Origin: Clostridia bacterium
Lineage (GTDB): Bacteria > Bacillota_A > Clostridia > Oscillospirales > CAG-272
Reading direction: 5' to 3'
Assembly (NCBI GenBank): GCA_017462125.1
Contig: JAFTRQ010000186.1
Span: 1 to 48,210 of the forward strand
Length of the DNA: 48,210 nt
Every line of letters begins with the position of its first letter. Position 1 is the first letter of the stretch. The notes under the pieces are model-generated. The model was not told where the DNA came from. It made no database searches and saw only the letters and a list, made by a program, of their open reading frames with translations. The position numbers were made by a program, and so were the translations under genes. Of this stretch, positions 41,227-48,210 are shown piece after piece.

Positions 41227-42591
41227 TTATTCCTCGGTCTTGGGCTCCTCTGCAGCTTCAGCAGCCTCCTCGGTAGCCTCAACCTTCTTCTTTCTGGGCT
41301 TGGAAGCCTTCTTGGGTGCCTTCACGTTATCCTTAACGATCTGCATAGCCTTTCTTACGCTGACGTCAGCCTTAACCATAGACTCCTCAACCATCTTGGA
41401 GACCTGCTCCTTGTCGATGTTGTAGGTGGTAGCGATCAGCTCGTATTCAGCGTTCAGCTCCTCCTCGGTAACCTCGATAGCCTCAGCCTTTGCGATGGTC
41501 TCGAGTGCGAGACGAGCCTTAACCTGCTTTTCAGCCTGAGGTCTCATCTGCTCACGGAGCTTATCAAGGTCAAGACCTGTGTACTGGAAGTAGGTCTTGA
41601 GGTCGAGTCCGCTCTGGCGGAGACGGTTGTCGTAGTCGCGAACGTAGTTCTCGGTCTCAGCCTCGAACATAGCCTCGGGGATCTCAGCCTCCAGCTTTTC
41701 GATGAGCGCGTCGATCAGCTTCTCCTCGAACTCAGCGTCAGCCGCGGTATCGTGTCTCTTTTCGATTTTTGCCTTTACGTCAGCCTTATATTCATCAAGA
41801 GTATCGAATTCGGAAACGTCCTTTGCGAAATCATCGTCGAGAGCGGGGAGCTCTACCTTGGTGATCGCGTTTACCTTACACTTGAAGCAAGCCTCCTTGC
41901 CTGCAAGCTCCTCTGCGTGGTAGTCTGCGGGGAAGGGAACGTTTACGTCGAACTCATCGCCGATCTTGTGGCCTGCAACCTGCTCCTCGAAGCCGGGGAT
42001 AAAGTTACCGCTGCCGAGCTTGAGGGAGTAGTTCTCACCCTTGCCGCCCTCGAAAGCAACACCGTCGATGAAGCCCTCGAAGTCGATCTTTGCAACGTCG
42101 CCCATCTCGGCTGCGCTGTCGTCCTCAACCTCGATCTCGCGGGAGTTTCTCTCGCGAACGGTCTTGATCTCGTTGTCGATCTCCTCGTCGGTAACGGGCT
42201 CAACAACCTTTGCGATCTCAAGACCCTTATAGCCCTCGAGCTTGCACTCAGGCTTTACGGGAACGATTGCGGAGAGAACGAGTCCGTTCTCGTCGATGGA
42301 AACGATATCGATATCGGGCTGACCTACGGGGTCGATGCCTGCTTCCTTAACAGCGTCGGTGTAGTTTTCGGGAATAAGGTCGTTGATCGCGTCCTCATAG
42401 AATACGCCCGAGCCGTACATCTTTTCGATGATCGCGCGGGGAGCCTTACCTGCTCTGAAGCCGGGAACGTTGATCTTCTTTACCTGTCTGCGGTAAACCT
42501 TGTCAACAGCCTTATCAAATACTTCCTTGTCGATGGAGAATTCGATCTTGATCGTGCTCTTTTCTCCAACTTCCTGTTTCAACAGTTTCAT
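41227..42591 (-). CDS. tig: Trigger factor chaperone
   Basis: Ribosome-bound chaperone with peptidyl-prolyl isomerase activity. The 454-residue protein has the ribosome-docking signature GFRAGKAPR (44-52), an FKBP-like domain (about 155-245) and the long helical C-terminal region. The last 30 residues are a charged Lys/Glu/Ala tail that most trigger factors lack or keep shorter. First gene of tig-clpP-clpX, with a consensus promoter and a structured leader upstream. Confidence 0.96.
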   Translation of the reverse strand: MKLLKQEVGEKSTIKIEFSIDKEVFDKAVDKVYRRQVKKINVPGFRAGKAPRAIIEKMYGSGVFYEDAINDLIPENYTDAVKEAGIDPVGQPDIDIVSIDENGLVLSAIVPVKPECKLEGYKGLEIAKVVEPVTDEEIDNEIKTVRERNSREIEVEDDSAAEMGDVAKIDFEGFIDGVAFEGGKGENYSLKLGSGNFIPGFEEQVAGHKIGDEFDVNVPFPADYHAEELAGKEACFKCKVNAITKVELPALDDDFAKDVSEFDTLDEYKADVKAKIEKRHDTAADAEFEEKLIDALIEKLEAEIPEAMFEAETENYVRDYDNRLRQSGLDLKTYFQYTGLDLDKLREQMRPQAEKQVKARLALETIAKAEAIEVTEEELNAEYELIATTYNIDKEQVSKMVEESMVKADVSVRKAMQIVKDNVKAPKKASKPRKKKVEATEEAAEAAEEPKTEE

Positions 42592-42647
42592 TGTTTTAAA
42601 ACCTCCGAAGATTTTATCTAAATATTTTTTTACAAAATTAAGTGACA

Positions 42648-42676
42648 GCCGTCCGAAAAAGGAAAAACGGGACGGC
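42648..42676 (-). promoter_or_regulatory. Leader hairpin of the tig transcript
   Basis: GCCGTCC and GGACGGC form a 7-bp stem around a pyrimidine-rich 15-base loop, between the tig promoter and its ribosome site. It may affect translation or stability; no known riboswitch fold was recognised. Confidence 0.5.
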
Positions 42677-42692
42677 GGCGCACACTCATATT

Positions 42693-42721
42693 ATTTTAAC
42701 GCTTTTTTGCCGATTTGTCAA
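42693..42721 (-). promoter_or_regulatory. Sigma-A promoter of tig-clpP-clpX
   Basis: On the minus strand TTGACA (42716-42721) and TAAAAT (42693-42698) are separated by 17 bases, about 100 bases upstream of the tig start codon. Confidence 0.85.
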
Positions 42722-42798
42722 GGGTTCTTTGCATTTTTGCAGGCTAAAAAGTGAAAAAACAAGGTAATTTTACAAATTTAAAGGAACGGCGCGGGAAA

Positions 42799-43536
42799 TC
42801 ATATCTTTAGGGGATAAAAGCCGAGGTGATCCGATGAGGTCAGATGAAAGCGCATTCCGCCGTAATCGAATCGCGAGGGGTGGGAATACGCGTTGTGAAT
42901 ATGGCCGAAATAGCAGTCCTCAACACCGTAGGCGCGCATCACGTCAAGGAATTCCTCCATCACGAGGTCGCACCAGACGGGAGGAAAATGCAGGAAAACA
43001 AGAATGGGGAGGGTAAGTCGGTTTTCCTGCTCGTACGCTGCCTGCAGGGCTTTGGCGCTGTCAAGGCTCAGGCGGAGGCGGGTTATTTCGCGGTTGACGA
43101 TCTTGGTATAATCCACCTCGCCCACCGTGACCTGACGGCTTTCCTCGGGGAACCAGCCTCTTGTTCCGCAAATGATCTTGTCTTCCACAATATATGCGTT
43201 GTTGTAGAGAATTGTCAGAGAGGAAAAGCCCTTTTCCTCAAAAAAAGCGTACATTTTCGTGGCGGTTGACCACCAGAAGTCGTGATTGCCCTTGCCGATC
43301 AGCTTTTTGCCGTTGAGCGCGTTCAAAAAACGCAGATCGGACTCTGCTTCCTCAAGCCTCGTAGCCCAGGAGATGTCTCCGGGCACGACCACCGTGTCGT
43401 CAGGGCCGACGACGGCGTTCCAATTCTTTTCAATTTTTGAAATATAATCCTGCCAACGGGAGCCGAAGACCTCCATGGATTTGTTGGTCGCGGCATCGGT
43501 GGAAAGATGCAGGTCTGACAAGACAAAAATTGACAT
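42799..43536 (-). CDS. Calcineurin-like metallophosphoesterase
   Basis: A 245-residue cytoplasmic phosphoesterase with the complete metal-site series: LSDLHLS (DxH), VVPGDISW (GD), GKGNHDFWW (GNHD), FLHFPP and FGHIHNA (GHxH). Substrate is unknown; relatives act on phosphomonoesters or cyclic nucleotides. It begins MSIFVLSD at ATG 43536 with no strong GGAGG site. It is divergent from the DUF1540 peptide gene and stands alone. Confidence 0.9.
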   Translation of the reverse strand: MSIFVLSDLHLSTDAATNKSMEVFGSRWQDYISKIEKNWNAVVGPDDTVVVPGDISWATRLEEAESDLRFLNALNGKKLIGKGNHDFWWSTATKMYAFFEEKGFSSLTILYNNAYIVEDKIICGTRGWFPEESRQVTVGEVDYTKIVNREITRLRLSLDSAKALQAAYEQENRLTLPILVFLHFPPVWCDLVMEEFLDVMRAYGVEDCYFGHIHNAYSHPSRFDYGGMRFHLTSSDHLGFYPLKI

Positions 43537-43680
43537 AATTACCTCAAGTGAATAGGGATAAGGACCAAAAAATCGGTGAATAATAGGATTGTCGGCATAT
43601 TGCCGAATCGGACCCTTCGTCCGCTTTTGCGAGCGACAGGGCTGTTGTGAAATTCAAAATTTTGAAAGGATCTGATCAAG

Positions 43681-43860
43681 ATGAACGAATCCAAGGGATG
43701 CGAAAAGCACATCAAGGGCATCAATTGCTCGGTTAAGAATTGCGTATACCACGACGGCGAGTGTTACTGCACCGCTGAAAACATTCACGTAGGGCCCAAC
43801 CACGCGGAGAAGAGCGCGGATACTGTTTGCGCGACCTTTAAGTGCGAGGGTAATTGCTAA
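43681..43860 (+). CDS. DUF1540 cysteine-rich small protein (59 residues)
   Basis: A short gene with a good ribosome site (GAAAGGA about ten bases before ATG 43681). The product holds one DUF1540 unit: KGINCSVKNCVYHDGECYC, then ENIHVGP and a CATFKCEGNC tail. Eight cysteines and several histidines in 59 residues indicate a metal-bound or disulfide-knotted fold. The family is common in clostridia and its role is unknown. It is transcribed away from the metallophosphoesterase gene. Confidence 0.9.
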   Translation: MNESKGCEKHIKGINCSVKNCVYHDGECYCTAENIHVGPNHAEKSADTVCATFKCEGNC

Positions 43861-43924
43861 ATTAAATCGTTTTGCACTTTAGAAAACGTGGGGGCGGTCA
43901 CTGACGGTGTCGGTGACTGTCTCC

Positions 43925-43952
43925 TTTTCAAATTTTGATTTATCGGGGAGTT
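43925..43952 (+). repeat. Short dispersed AT-rich motif, copy 2
   Basis: Contains AAATTTTGATTTATCGG followed by GGAGTT, and directly precedes copy C of the two-hairpin repeat. It matches the copy at 39021-39050 over nearly 30 bases. Confidence 0.6.
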
Positions 43953-43958
43953 TTTATT

Positions 43959-44100
43959 GCAACTTTCCTGCCATCAGCTGCAGGAAAGTTGCGCAAAGGA
44001 AAGCCGCTTAAGGTGGAGAGGGTCTGACGAGTAAAAAAGCAGACAAGCCGCATTTTTACTCGTTGCGACATCCTCTCCGCCCTTAAGGATCCCCCTCTCC
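43959..44100 (+). repeat. Two-hairpin structured repeat, copy C (divergent sequence, same fold)
   Basis: Hairpin 1 is GCAACTTTCCTGC/GCAGGAAAGTTGC (43959-43992). After AAGCCG comes hairpin 2 (44007-44097): outer stem CTTAAGG/CCTTAAG, then GGAGAGG/CCTCTCC, inner stem ACGAGTAAAAA/TTTTTACTCGT, with a loop ending AAGCCGC. Only the GCCGCTT lead-in, the AGCCGCA loop and the layout match copies A and B; the stems differ yet remain paired. Confidence 0.75.
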
Positions 44101-44198
44101 TGCTGTTGATGTAGTGAAGAATAATTTGTTGAATAGAATTTATCTTAAATCAAAGAGGCTGTCCCTTCGGGAAAGATCGGCTTCGCCGATAAGGCAAG

Positions 44199-44446
44199 CG
44201 ATTATATTAAGATCACGGCTGTAATATGTGCGGCGGCAGAAGAACATCCTTCAACCCAATTGACAAACCCACGCTCGTGAGCGCACCCCAAAGGGGTGAG
44301 AGCTCACAGAGGGGGTGGGGTCTTGGGCGAGGGGGAGATGTTGATATAAATCAAAATGCGGCTTGCCGTTTTTTGATTTATGAAACCTCCCCATCCCCAA
44401 GCGGCGTTCTTTTCGTCCTTTTCTTTCGACGCGGAAAGAAAAGGAC
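44199..44446 (-). repeat. Two-hairpin structured repeat, copy B
   Basis: On the minus strand: hairpin 1 GTCCTTTTCTTTC/GAAAGAAAAGGAC (44415-44446), then ACGCCG and hairpin 2 (44322-44401) with CTTGGG/CCCAAG and a perfect ATAAATCAAAA/TTTTGATTTAT inner stem. The tail has GTGAGC/GCTCAC around CACCCC/GGGGTG. It ends in CTGCCGCC and AGCCGTGATCTTAATATAATCG. Orientation is opposite to copies A and C. Confidence 0.8.
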
Positions 44447-44480
44447 ATAAAAAACACACCGCTAAACCGCAATTTACCTC

Positions 44481-45962
44481 TTACTTCACATACTCCTTCA
44501 CCACGTCAAGCATCTCACTTGCGTCGATAACGCGGGTGAATCTGACCTCTCGCTCGGAGAGTCCGCGGAGGGGATAGGTGATCTCGGTCTTGGAGAAATC
44601 GGAGAGCATATCAAGCGCGTCCATATCGTCGGCAGGCTTTTCCATACCGAGGGATTTACATACGTCTGCCGCGAACTTATAGGGGCTTGCGGTGGAGGCG
44701 ACCACAATGGGAGTCTTGTCGCCACTCTCGGCGATATACTTTTCGGCGGAGCAGAGCGCAACCGCGGTATGGGTATCGGCGAGATAACCGTGCTCGTTAT
44801 AGTAAGCGTTGATGGTAGCGGCGGTCTCGGCTTCGTCAGCATAGTAGCCCTTGAAGCAGGCATCGATCTTTGCCTTGACCTCGGCGCTGACCTCGTAGGC
44901 ACCCTTTGCCGAGAGATCGTCCATATATTTTGCGGTCTCCTCCTCGCCTGCGGTGAAGCAGAGAAGACGCTCAAGGTTAGAGGAAATCAGAATATCCATG
45001 GAGGGCGACATGGTCAGGTGGAAGTCGCGGTTGCGGTCGTATCTGCCCGTGTTCAGGAAATCGGTGAGGATATTGTTCTGATTGGAGGCGCAGATCAGCT
45101 TGCCGAGGGGAAGACCCATCAGCTTGGCAAGGTATGCCGCGAAGATGTTACCGAAGTTGCCCGTGGGAACGCAAACGTTGATGGGGTCGCCGTACTTGAT
45201 CGTACCGTTGCTCATCAGGTCGCAATACGCGGAGACGTAGTAGACGATCTGAGGAGCAAGTCTGCCCCAGTTGATCGAGTTTGCGCTGGAGAAGAAGTGG
45301 CCGTTCTCGTCGAGGAAGGCAACCGCGTCGCTGTCGGAGAAGATCTTCTTTACGCCGCTCTGCGCGTCGTCAAAGTTACCTCTGATCGCCACGACGCTGA
45401 CGTTATTACCCGTCTGTGTCGCCATCTGCAGCTTCTGCACGCGGCTGACACCGCCCGTGGGGTAGAACACCATCATTCTGATGCCGTCGATGTCCTTGTA
45501 GCCCTCAAGAGCCGCCTTGCCCGTGTCGCCCGAGGTGGCAACGAGAATGAGCGCGGTGCGCTTCTCGCCTGTCTTTGTGAGGGCGCGGGAAAGCAGACGG
45601 GGCATGATCTGAAGCGCCATATCCTTGAATGCCGCCGTGGGACCGTGCCAGAGCTCAAGAGAGTAGATACCGTCGCGCGCCTTGACTACGGGCGCCGCGC
45701 CGCCGGGGAAGCTATCGGAGCAGTATGCCGCCTTGCAGTCTGCAAGCAGCTCGTCATAAGTATAGTCGGTAAGATATTTGGAGAGGATAGTTGCCGCTCT
45801 TTCGGGGTAGGACATTGCGCAGAGAGCCTTCACGTCGCTCTCGGTCAGCGCGGGGATCTCCTGGGGGATGAAAAGTCCTCCGTCCTTTGCAAGTCCTTGC
45901 TTGATGATCTGTGCGGCGGAAAGTGTCTCGCCGGATCTGCCTCTTGTGCTGGTGTAGTTCAT
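44481..45962 (-). CDS. thrC: Threonine synthase
   Basis: PLP enzyme converting O-phosphohomoserine to threonine. The 493-residue protein is of the long (type I) class: MNYTSTRG start, GGLFIPQEIP, the cofactor lysine in AAFKDMALQ (Lys113), VATSGDTGKAALEG for the phosphate site, and FGNIFAAYLAKLMGLP. RBS AAGGAAG lies 12 bases before ATG 45962. It is downstream of the dipeptidase gene by 24 bases, so it is probably in the yraN-dipeptidase-thrC transcript. Confidence 0.96.
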   Translation of the reverse strand: MNYTSTRGRSGETLSAAQIIKQGLAKDGGLFIPQEIPALTESDVKALCAMSYPERAATILSKYLTDYTYDELLADCKAAYCSDSFPGGAAPVVKARDGIYSLELWHGPTAAFKDMALQIMPRLLSRALTKTGEKRTALILVATSGDTGKAALEGYKDIDGIRMMVFYPTGGVSRVQKLQMATQTGNNVSVVAIRGNFDDAQSGVKKIFSDSDAVAFLDENGHFFSSANSINWGRLAPQIVYYVSAYCDLMSNGTIKYGDPINVCVPTGNFGNIFAAYLAKLMGLPLGKLICASNQNNILTDFLNTGRYDRNRDFHLTMSPSMDILISSNLERLLCFTAGEEETAKYMDDLSAKGAYEVSAEVKAKIDACFKGYYADEAETAATINAYYNEHGYLADTHTAVALCSAEKYIAESGDKTPIVVASTASPYKFAADVCKSLGMEKPADDMDALDMLSDFSKTEITYPLRGLSEREVRFTRVIDASEMLDVVKEYVK

Positions 45963-45986
45963 AGTTTTTTCTTCCTTTGCATAGGG

Positions 45987-46940
45987 TTATTTAAGATTGT
46001 TTTTTACAAATTCAAAATGGTTTTTCCAAAAGATCTTTTCGATCAGAGCGTCGGAATAATTGCGCCTTGCCATCTCCTCGGCGATCCTTTCAAGATCGTC
46101 GATGCCGTCAAAGCCGTCGGGCAGGTCGGTTCCGTCCAGATCACAGCCCATACCGAGGATATTCTCGGCACCGCGCTCAAGGAATCCCTCAACGTGGCGC
46201 ATCACATGGTCAAGCTTGCAATCCTTGCCGTCCTCGATTTTTGCGATATGCCAAGGGCAGAGGTTCAGCCCAACCGCGCCGCCAAGGTCGATCAGCGCGT
46301 CAAGATGCCGCAGGCGCAGGTTTCTTGTGTGACCGTAGACGTCGAAGCAGTTGGAATGGCTTGCCATAAAAGGCTTTTTGTATGTATAAGCGATCTCCGT
46401 GACCTCGTCGGTAACTCTCTCGTTTGCGTGGGAAACGTCGGGAATGATGCCGAGCTCGAAGGCTCTCTTTACCACCTCGCGCCCGAAATCGGTGAGCCCG
46501 CCCTCTGTGTCGTGGGAGGCTCCGATGCAGGTCTCGCCGCCCCAGAGCAGGGTGAGATAGGTGACTCCGCGCGCTTTCAGCTCGTCAAGTCGCTCTATTT
46601 TACCGCCCAGAATTCGCGCGTCCTCAACCGCGAGAAAGATGGCGCGCTTGCCGCTCTCAAAGGCGGACTGCATATCGCCAAAATTGCGCGCCTGCACCAC
46701 CTTTTCCTCGTTTTTCTCGATCTGGGCAAAAAGATTGTCGCTGATCTTCAAAAAATCGTCGTAGCAATCGTCGTCCGAGCGCCTTCTGTCCGCCCAGATC
46801 GCAAAAAAGTGGGCGTAATTCTCATATTTTTCAGCCTTTTTGAGCGAAACGTGACAGTTGTTCTCCAAAAGGCTTTGTTTTCTGTGATAAAGCTCAAATG
46901 CCGTGTCACAGTGGGTGTCGATCAAAGATAGATTTTTCAT
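45987..46940 (-). CDS. Membrane-dipeptidase-family (M19) peptidase
   Basis: Zinc dipeptidase of the renal-dipeptidase family. The 317-residue protein has the HxD metal motif near the start (DTHCDTAFE, His10 and Asp12), the bridging glutamate in FLAVEDA, and histidines in SHANERV and ASHSNCF. DCYDDF and MGCDLDGTDLPDG segments also fit the family. No signal peptide is present, so it acts in the cytoplasm on dipeptides, possibly D-amino-acid-containing ones from cell-wall turnover. It lies ten bases after yraN. Confidence 0.92.
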   Translation of the reverse strand: MKNLSLIDTHCDTAFELYHRKQSLLENNCHVSLKKAEKYENYAHFFAIWADRRRSDDDCYDDFLKISDNLFAQIEKNEEKVVQARNFGDMQSAFESGKRAIFLAVEDARILGGKIERLDELKARGVTYLTLLWGGETCIGASHDTEGGLTDFGREVVKRAFELGIIPDVSHANERVTDEVTEIAYTYKKPFMASHSNCFDVYGHTRNLRLRHLDALIDLGGAVGLNLCPWHIAKIEDGKDCKLDHVMRHVEGFLERGAENILGMGCDLDGTDLPDGFDGIDDLERIAEEMARRNYSDALIEKIFWKNHFEFVKNNLK

Positions 46941-46949
46941 TTTTATACC

Positions 46950-47369
46950 TCAATGCAGCTTGTTGCCTCTTGCGTCGATCGCGTTGCGGATGTGGTTGAT
47001 CTTCAGCACCGTGGGGGTCTTGAATTCGCTTTTCCGCTCAAGCAGATAGACCTCGATCACGTCGATGCGGGGCTGCTTTCCGCCGTAGTAGGAATAAAGA
47101 TAATCCCGTGCGGCCTTGACGGTGTTGCCGCGCTTTTTGTGGTTGACGGCGCGTCCCGCGGCTCCGAAATCGCCCGATTCGGGATAGAGGCAGGAGCGGG
47201 TCTTGACCTCGACGAACACGATATAATCGTTATCCTCGGCGACGATGTCAAGCTCGTTGCGGGAAAGGTGCAGATTTCGCGCGATCACGTGATATCCGTT
47301 CTTTTCCAAATAGTCGGATGCCAGATCCTCGCCTAAGCGCCCGAGCACCTGCTTTTCGGTGTCTGCCAT
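46950..47369 (-). CDS. yraN: YraN/UPF0102 family endonuclease-like protein
   Basis: A 139-residue protein of the UPF0102 family, with a restriction-endonuclease-like fold. Family landmarks are GRLGEDLASDYLEKNGY, the N-E-L-D motif in SRNELDIVAEDND and the catalytic-type FVEVKTRS. The adjacency rnhB-yraN is widely conserved in bacteria and supports a nucleic-acid role, though the exact function is unsettled. RBS AAAGGAGC precedes ATG 47369. Confidence 0.93.
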   Translation of the reverse strand: MADTEKQVLGRLGEDLASDYLEKNGYHVIARNLHLSRNELDIVAEDNDYIVFVEVKTRSCLYPESGDFGAAGRAVNHKKRGNTVKAARDYLYSYYGGKQPRIDVIEVYLLERKSEFKTPTVLKINHIRNAIDARGNKLH

Positions 47370-47404
47370 AATTGCTCCTTTATAATAACTGTTTTAAAGT
47401 TTTT

Positions 47405-47560
47405 GTGTCGCTTTTTTCAAAAAGCGACCGCCAATCCAACGCGCGGAGCGTTGGTCGCCCTCCGCAGAGGGCGAAATATCCTTATCGTTAGAAGGCGCCA
47501 CGAAGGGGTGAATACCAAGCATTGCTTGGCAGAGGGGAACACACAAGAGGGGGTTCCCCT
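47405..47560 (-). repeat. Chain-of-hairpins repeat, full copy 2
   Basis: On the minus strand it repeats the module order of 13650-13810: AGGGGAA/TTCCCCT, TGCCAAGC/GCTTGG, CACCCCTTCGTGGCGCC, AACGATAAGG, CGCCCTC/GAGGGCG, CCAACGC/GCGCGTTGG, and GTCGCTTTTT/AAAAAGCGAC (47407-47428). Two stems differ from the other copy but stay complementary. Its first hairpin begins one base after the rnhB stop codon, so it may also act as the rnhB terminator. Confidence 0.75.
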
Positions 47561-47561
47561 A

Positions 47562-48167
47562 TTATTTATCCTCATTCAAAAATCTGATAAACTTTTTCCT
47601 GTGTATCGGGGAAGGGCCGTGCTCGCGGAGCGCGTCCATATGCTCCTTGGTGCCGTAGCCCTTGTGCTTTGCGATGCCGTACTGCGGATATTCGCGGTCG
47701 AGATCGATGCAGATGCGGTCCCTTGCCACCTTGGCAAGAATCGATGCCGCCGCGATGCTCATGCTGGTTGCGTCGCCCTTGACCACCGCCATGGCGGGGA
47801 TCTGAAAGTCTCTTGCCACGTTGCCGTCGACGATGGCGAAATCGGCTTTCACCGAAAGTCCGTCGATGGCGCGGCGCATCGCAAGCAGGTCGGCTTCAAG
47901 GATGTTCAGCTCGTCGATCTCCTCAACGCTTGCCGAGGCGATGCAATAGGCAACTGCGTTCTCGCAGATCACGTCGAACAGCTTTTCTCTCTTTTTTTCG
48001 GTCAGCTTTTTGGAGTCGTTGAGTCCTTCGATGTAAAGACCGTCTGGCAGGATGCAGGCCGCCGCGAATACGGGGCCGCAAAGGGGGCCTCGACCTGCCT
48101 CGTCGATTCCGCAGACCATTTTGTAACCTTTATCGTGAAGGGATTGTTCTATTGAATAATCGGGCAT
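47562..48167 (-). CDS. rnhB: Ribonuclease HII
   Basis: Removes ribonucleotides and RNA-DNA hybrids from DNA. The 201-residue protein has the type II signature CGIDEAGRGPLCGPV with metal ligands Asp22 and Glu23. It also has NILEADLLAMRRAI and FAIVDGN for the remaining acidic ligands, and SIAAASILAKVARD. RBS AGAGGT precedes ATG 48167, close to the right edge. Confidence 0.96.
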   Translation of the reverse strand: MPDYSIEQSLHDKGYKMVCGIDEAGRGPLCGPVFAAACILPDGLYIEGLNDSKKLTEKKREKLFDVICENAVAYCIASASVEEIDELNILEADLLAMRRAIDGLSVKADFAIVDGNVARDFQIPAMAVVKGDATSMSIAAASILAKVARDRICIDLDREYPQYGIAKHKGYGTKEHMDALREHGPSPIHRKKFIRFLNEDK

Positions 48168-48180
48168 TTTTTACCTCTTG

Positions 48181-48208
48181 TTTTCAAATTTTGATTTATC
48201 GGTGGGTT
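48181..48208 (+). repeat. Short dispersed AT-rich motif, copy 3
   Basis: TTTTCAAATTTTGATTTATC followed by GGTGGGTT, matching the copies at 39021-39050 and 43925-43952 except for a few bases. It lies just upstream of rnhB at the edge of the window, so what follows it is not visible. Confidence 0.5.
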
Positions 48209-48210
48209 GA

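Larger units (their letters stand above)
43861..44480. other. Repeat-rich intergenic region
   Basis: Within 620 bases lie the second copy of the AAATTTTGATTTATCGG motif (43925-43952), copy C of the two-hairpin repeat (43959-44100), a small hairpin ATCGGC/GCCGAT (44176-44190), and copy B of the same repeat in opposite orientation (44199-44446). Apparent short frames here are formed by the repeats. Confidence 0.75.

Noticed and set aside
44769..46931. A 720-codon plus-strand open frame
   Set aside because: It is antisense to thrC and the dipeptidase gene, both of which have complete family motifs. The long frame follows from the codon bias of those genes, and its translation shows no family resemblance.
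1..48210. tRNA, rRNA, T-box or metabolite riboswitch
   Set aside because: Scanning gaps and leaders by eye showed no cloverleaf, no rRNA-like sequence and no recognisable riboswitch core; a tRNAscan or Infernal run would settle this.

Overview
The window looks like a chromosomal segment of a strictly anaerobic Clostridia-type Firmicute, probably a gut Oscillospirales or Christensenellales relative. The grounds are the mcsA-mcsB-clpC order, a tig-clpP-clpX operon, a biotin-dependent sodium-pumping decarboxylase operon, a 2-hydroxyacyl-CoA dehydratase/activase pair, fucose isomerase with fucose mutarotase, a DUF1540 peptide, a Firmicutes-type LexA box, strong GGAGG ribosome sites and TTGACA-17-TATAAT promoters. 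No rRNA, tRNA or CRISPR array was seen, and there is no transposase or prophage gene. The genus cannot be settled from the sequence alone.

Layout. Bases 1-6308 (minus strand) hold glutamate racemase, a threonine-aldolase-like PLP enzyme, and the clpC-mcsB-mcsA stress operon, whose McsB appears to lack its catalytic residues. Bases 6603-11841 (plus) are one operon for a membrane decarboxylase: a divergent carboxyltransferase, a small OadG-like anchor, a biotin carrier, the OadB sodium channel and the OadA carboxyltransferase. An organophosphate-antiporter-like MFS protein follows. After a repeat-rich gap come a divergent SRAP (abasic-site shield) and dinB pair with a LexA box, rsmE, a PucR/CdaR-type regulator, a C-terminal processing protease, greA with an unknown membrane protein, a DMT transporter and a LURP-one-like protein.

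Bases 23225-26046 (minus) encode an ABC exporter with an extra N-terminal zinc-ribbon region, coupled to a DUF1854 gene. Bases 26453-33659 (plus) encode a double-BadF activase, its dehydratase partner, a zinc-ribbon membrane protein, pyruvate kinase and a secreted metallo-beta-lactamase-fold protein. Then fucI-fucU (minus) face an AraC regulator, followed by aroK and a cysteine-repeat lipoprotein. Bases 39108-42591 (minus) are tig-clpP-clpX; then a metallophosphoesterase, a 59-residue DUF1540 peptide, and the rnhB-yraN-dipeptidase-thrC run to the right end.

The protein genes are mostly housekeeping. The least explained material is in the intergenic spaces. These carry several families of long structured repeats: a tandem mini-hairpin array at the left end; a two-hairpin element with three copies whose stems differ in sequence but keep pairing; a chain-of-hairpins element with two full copies and one fragment; a 134-bp MITE-like palindrome; and a short AT-rich motif at three loci. 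The paired substitutions in the stems suggest that the folded form, as RNA or as single-stranded DNA, is what has been kept.
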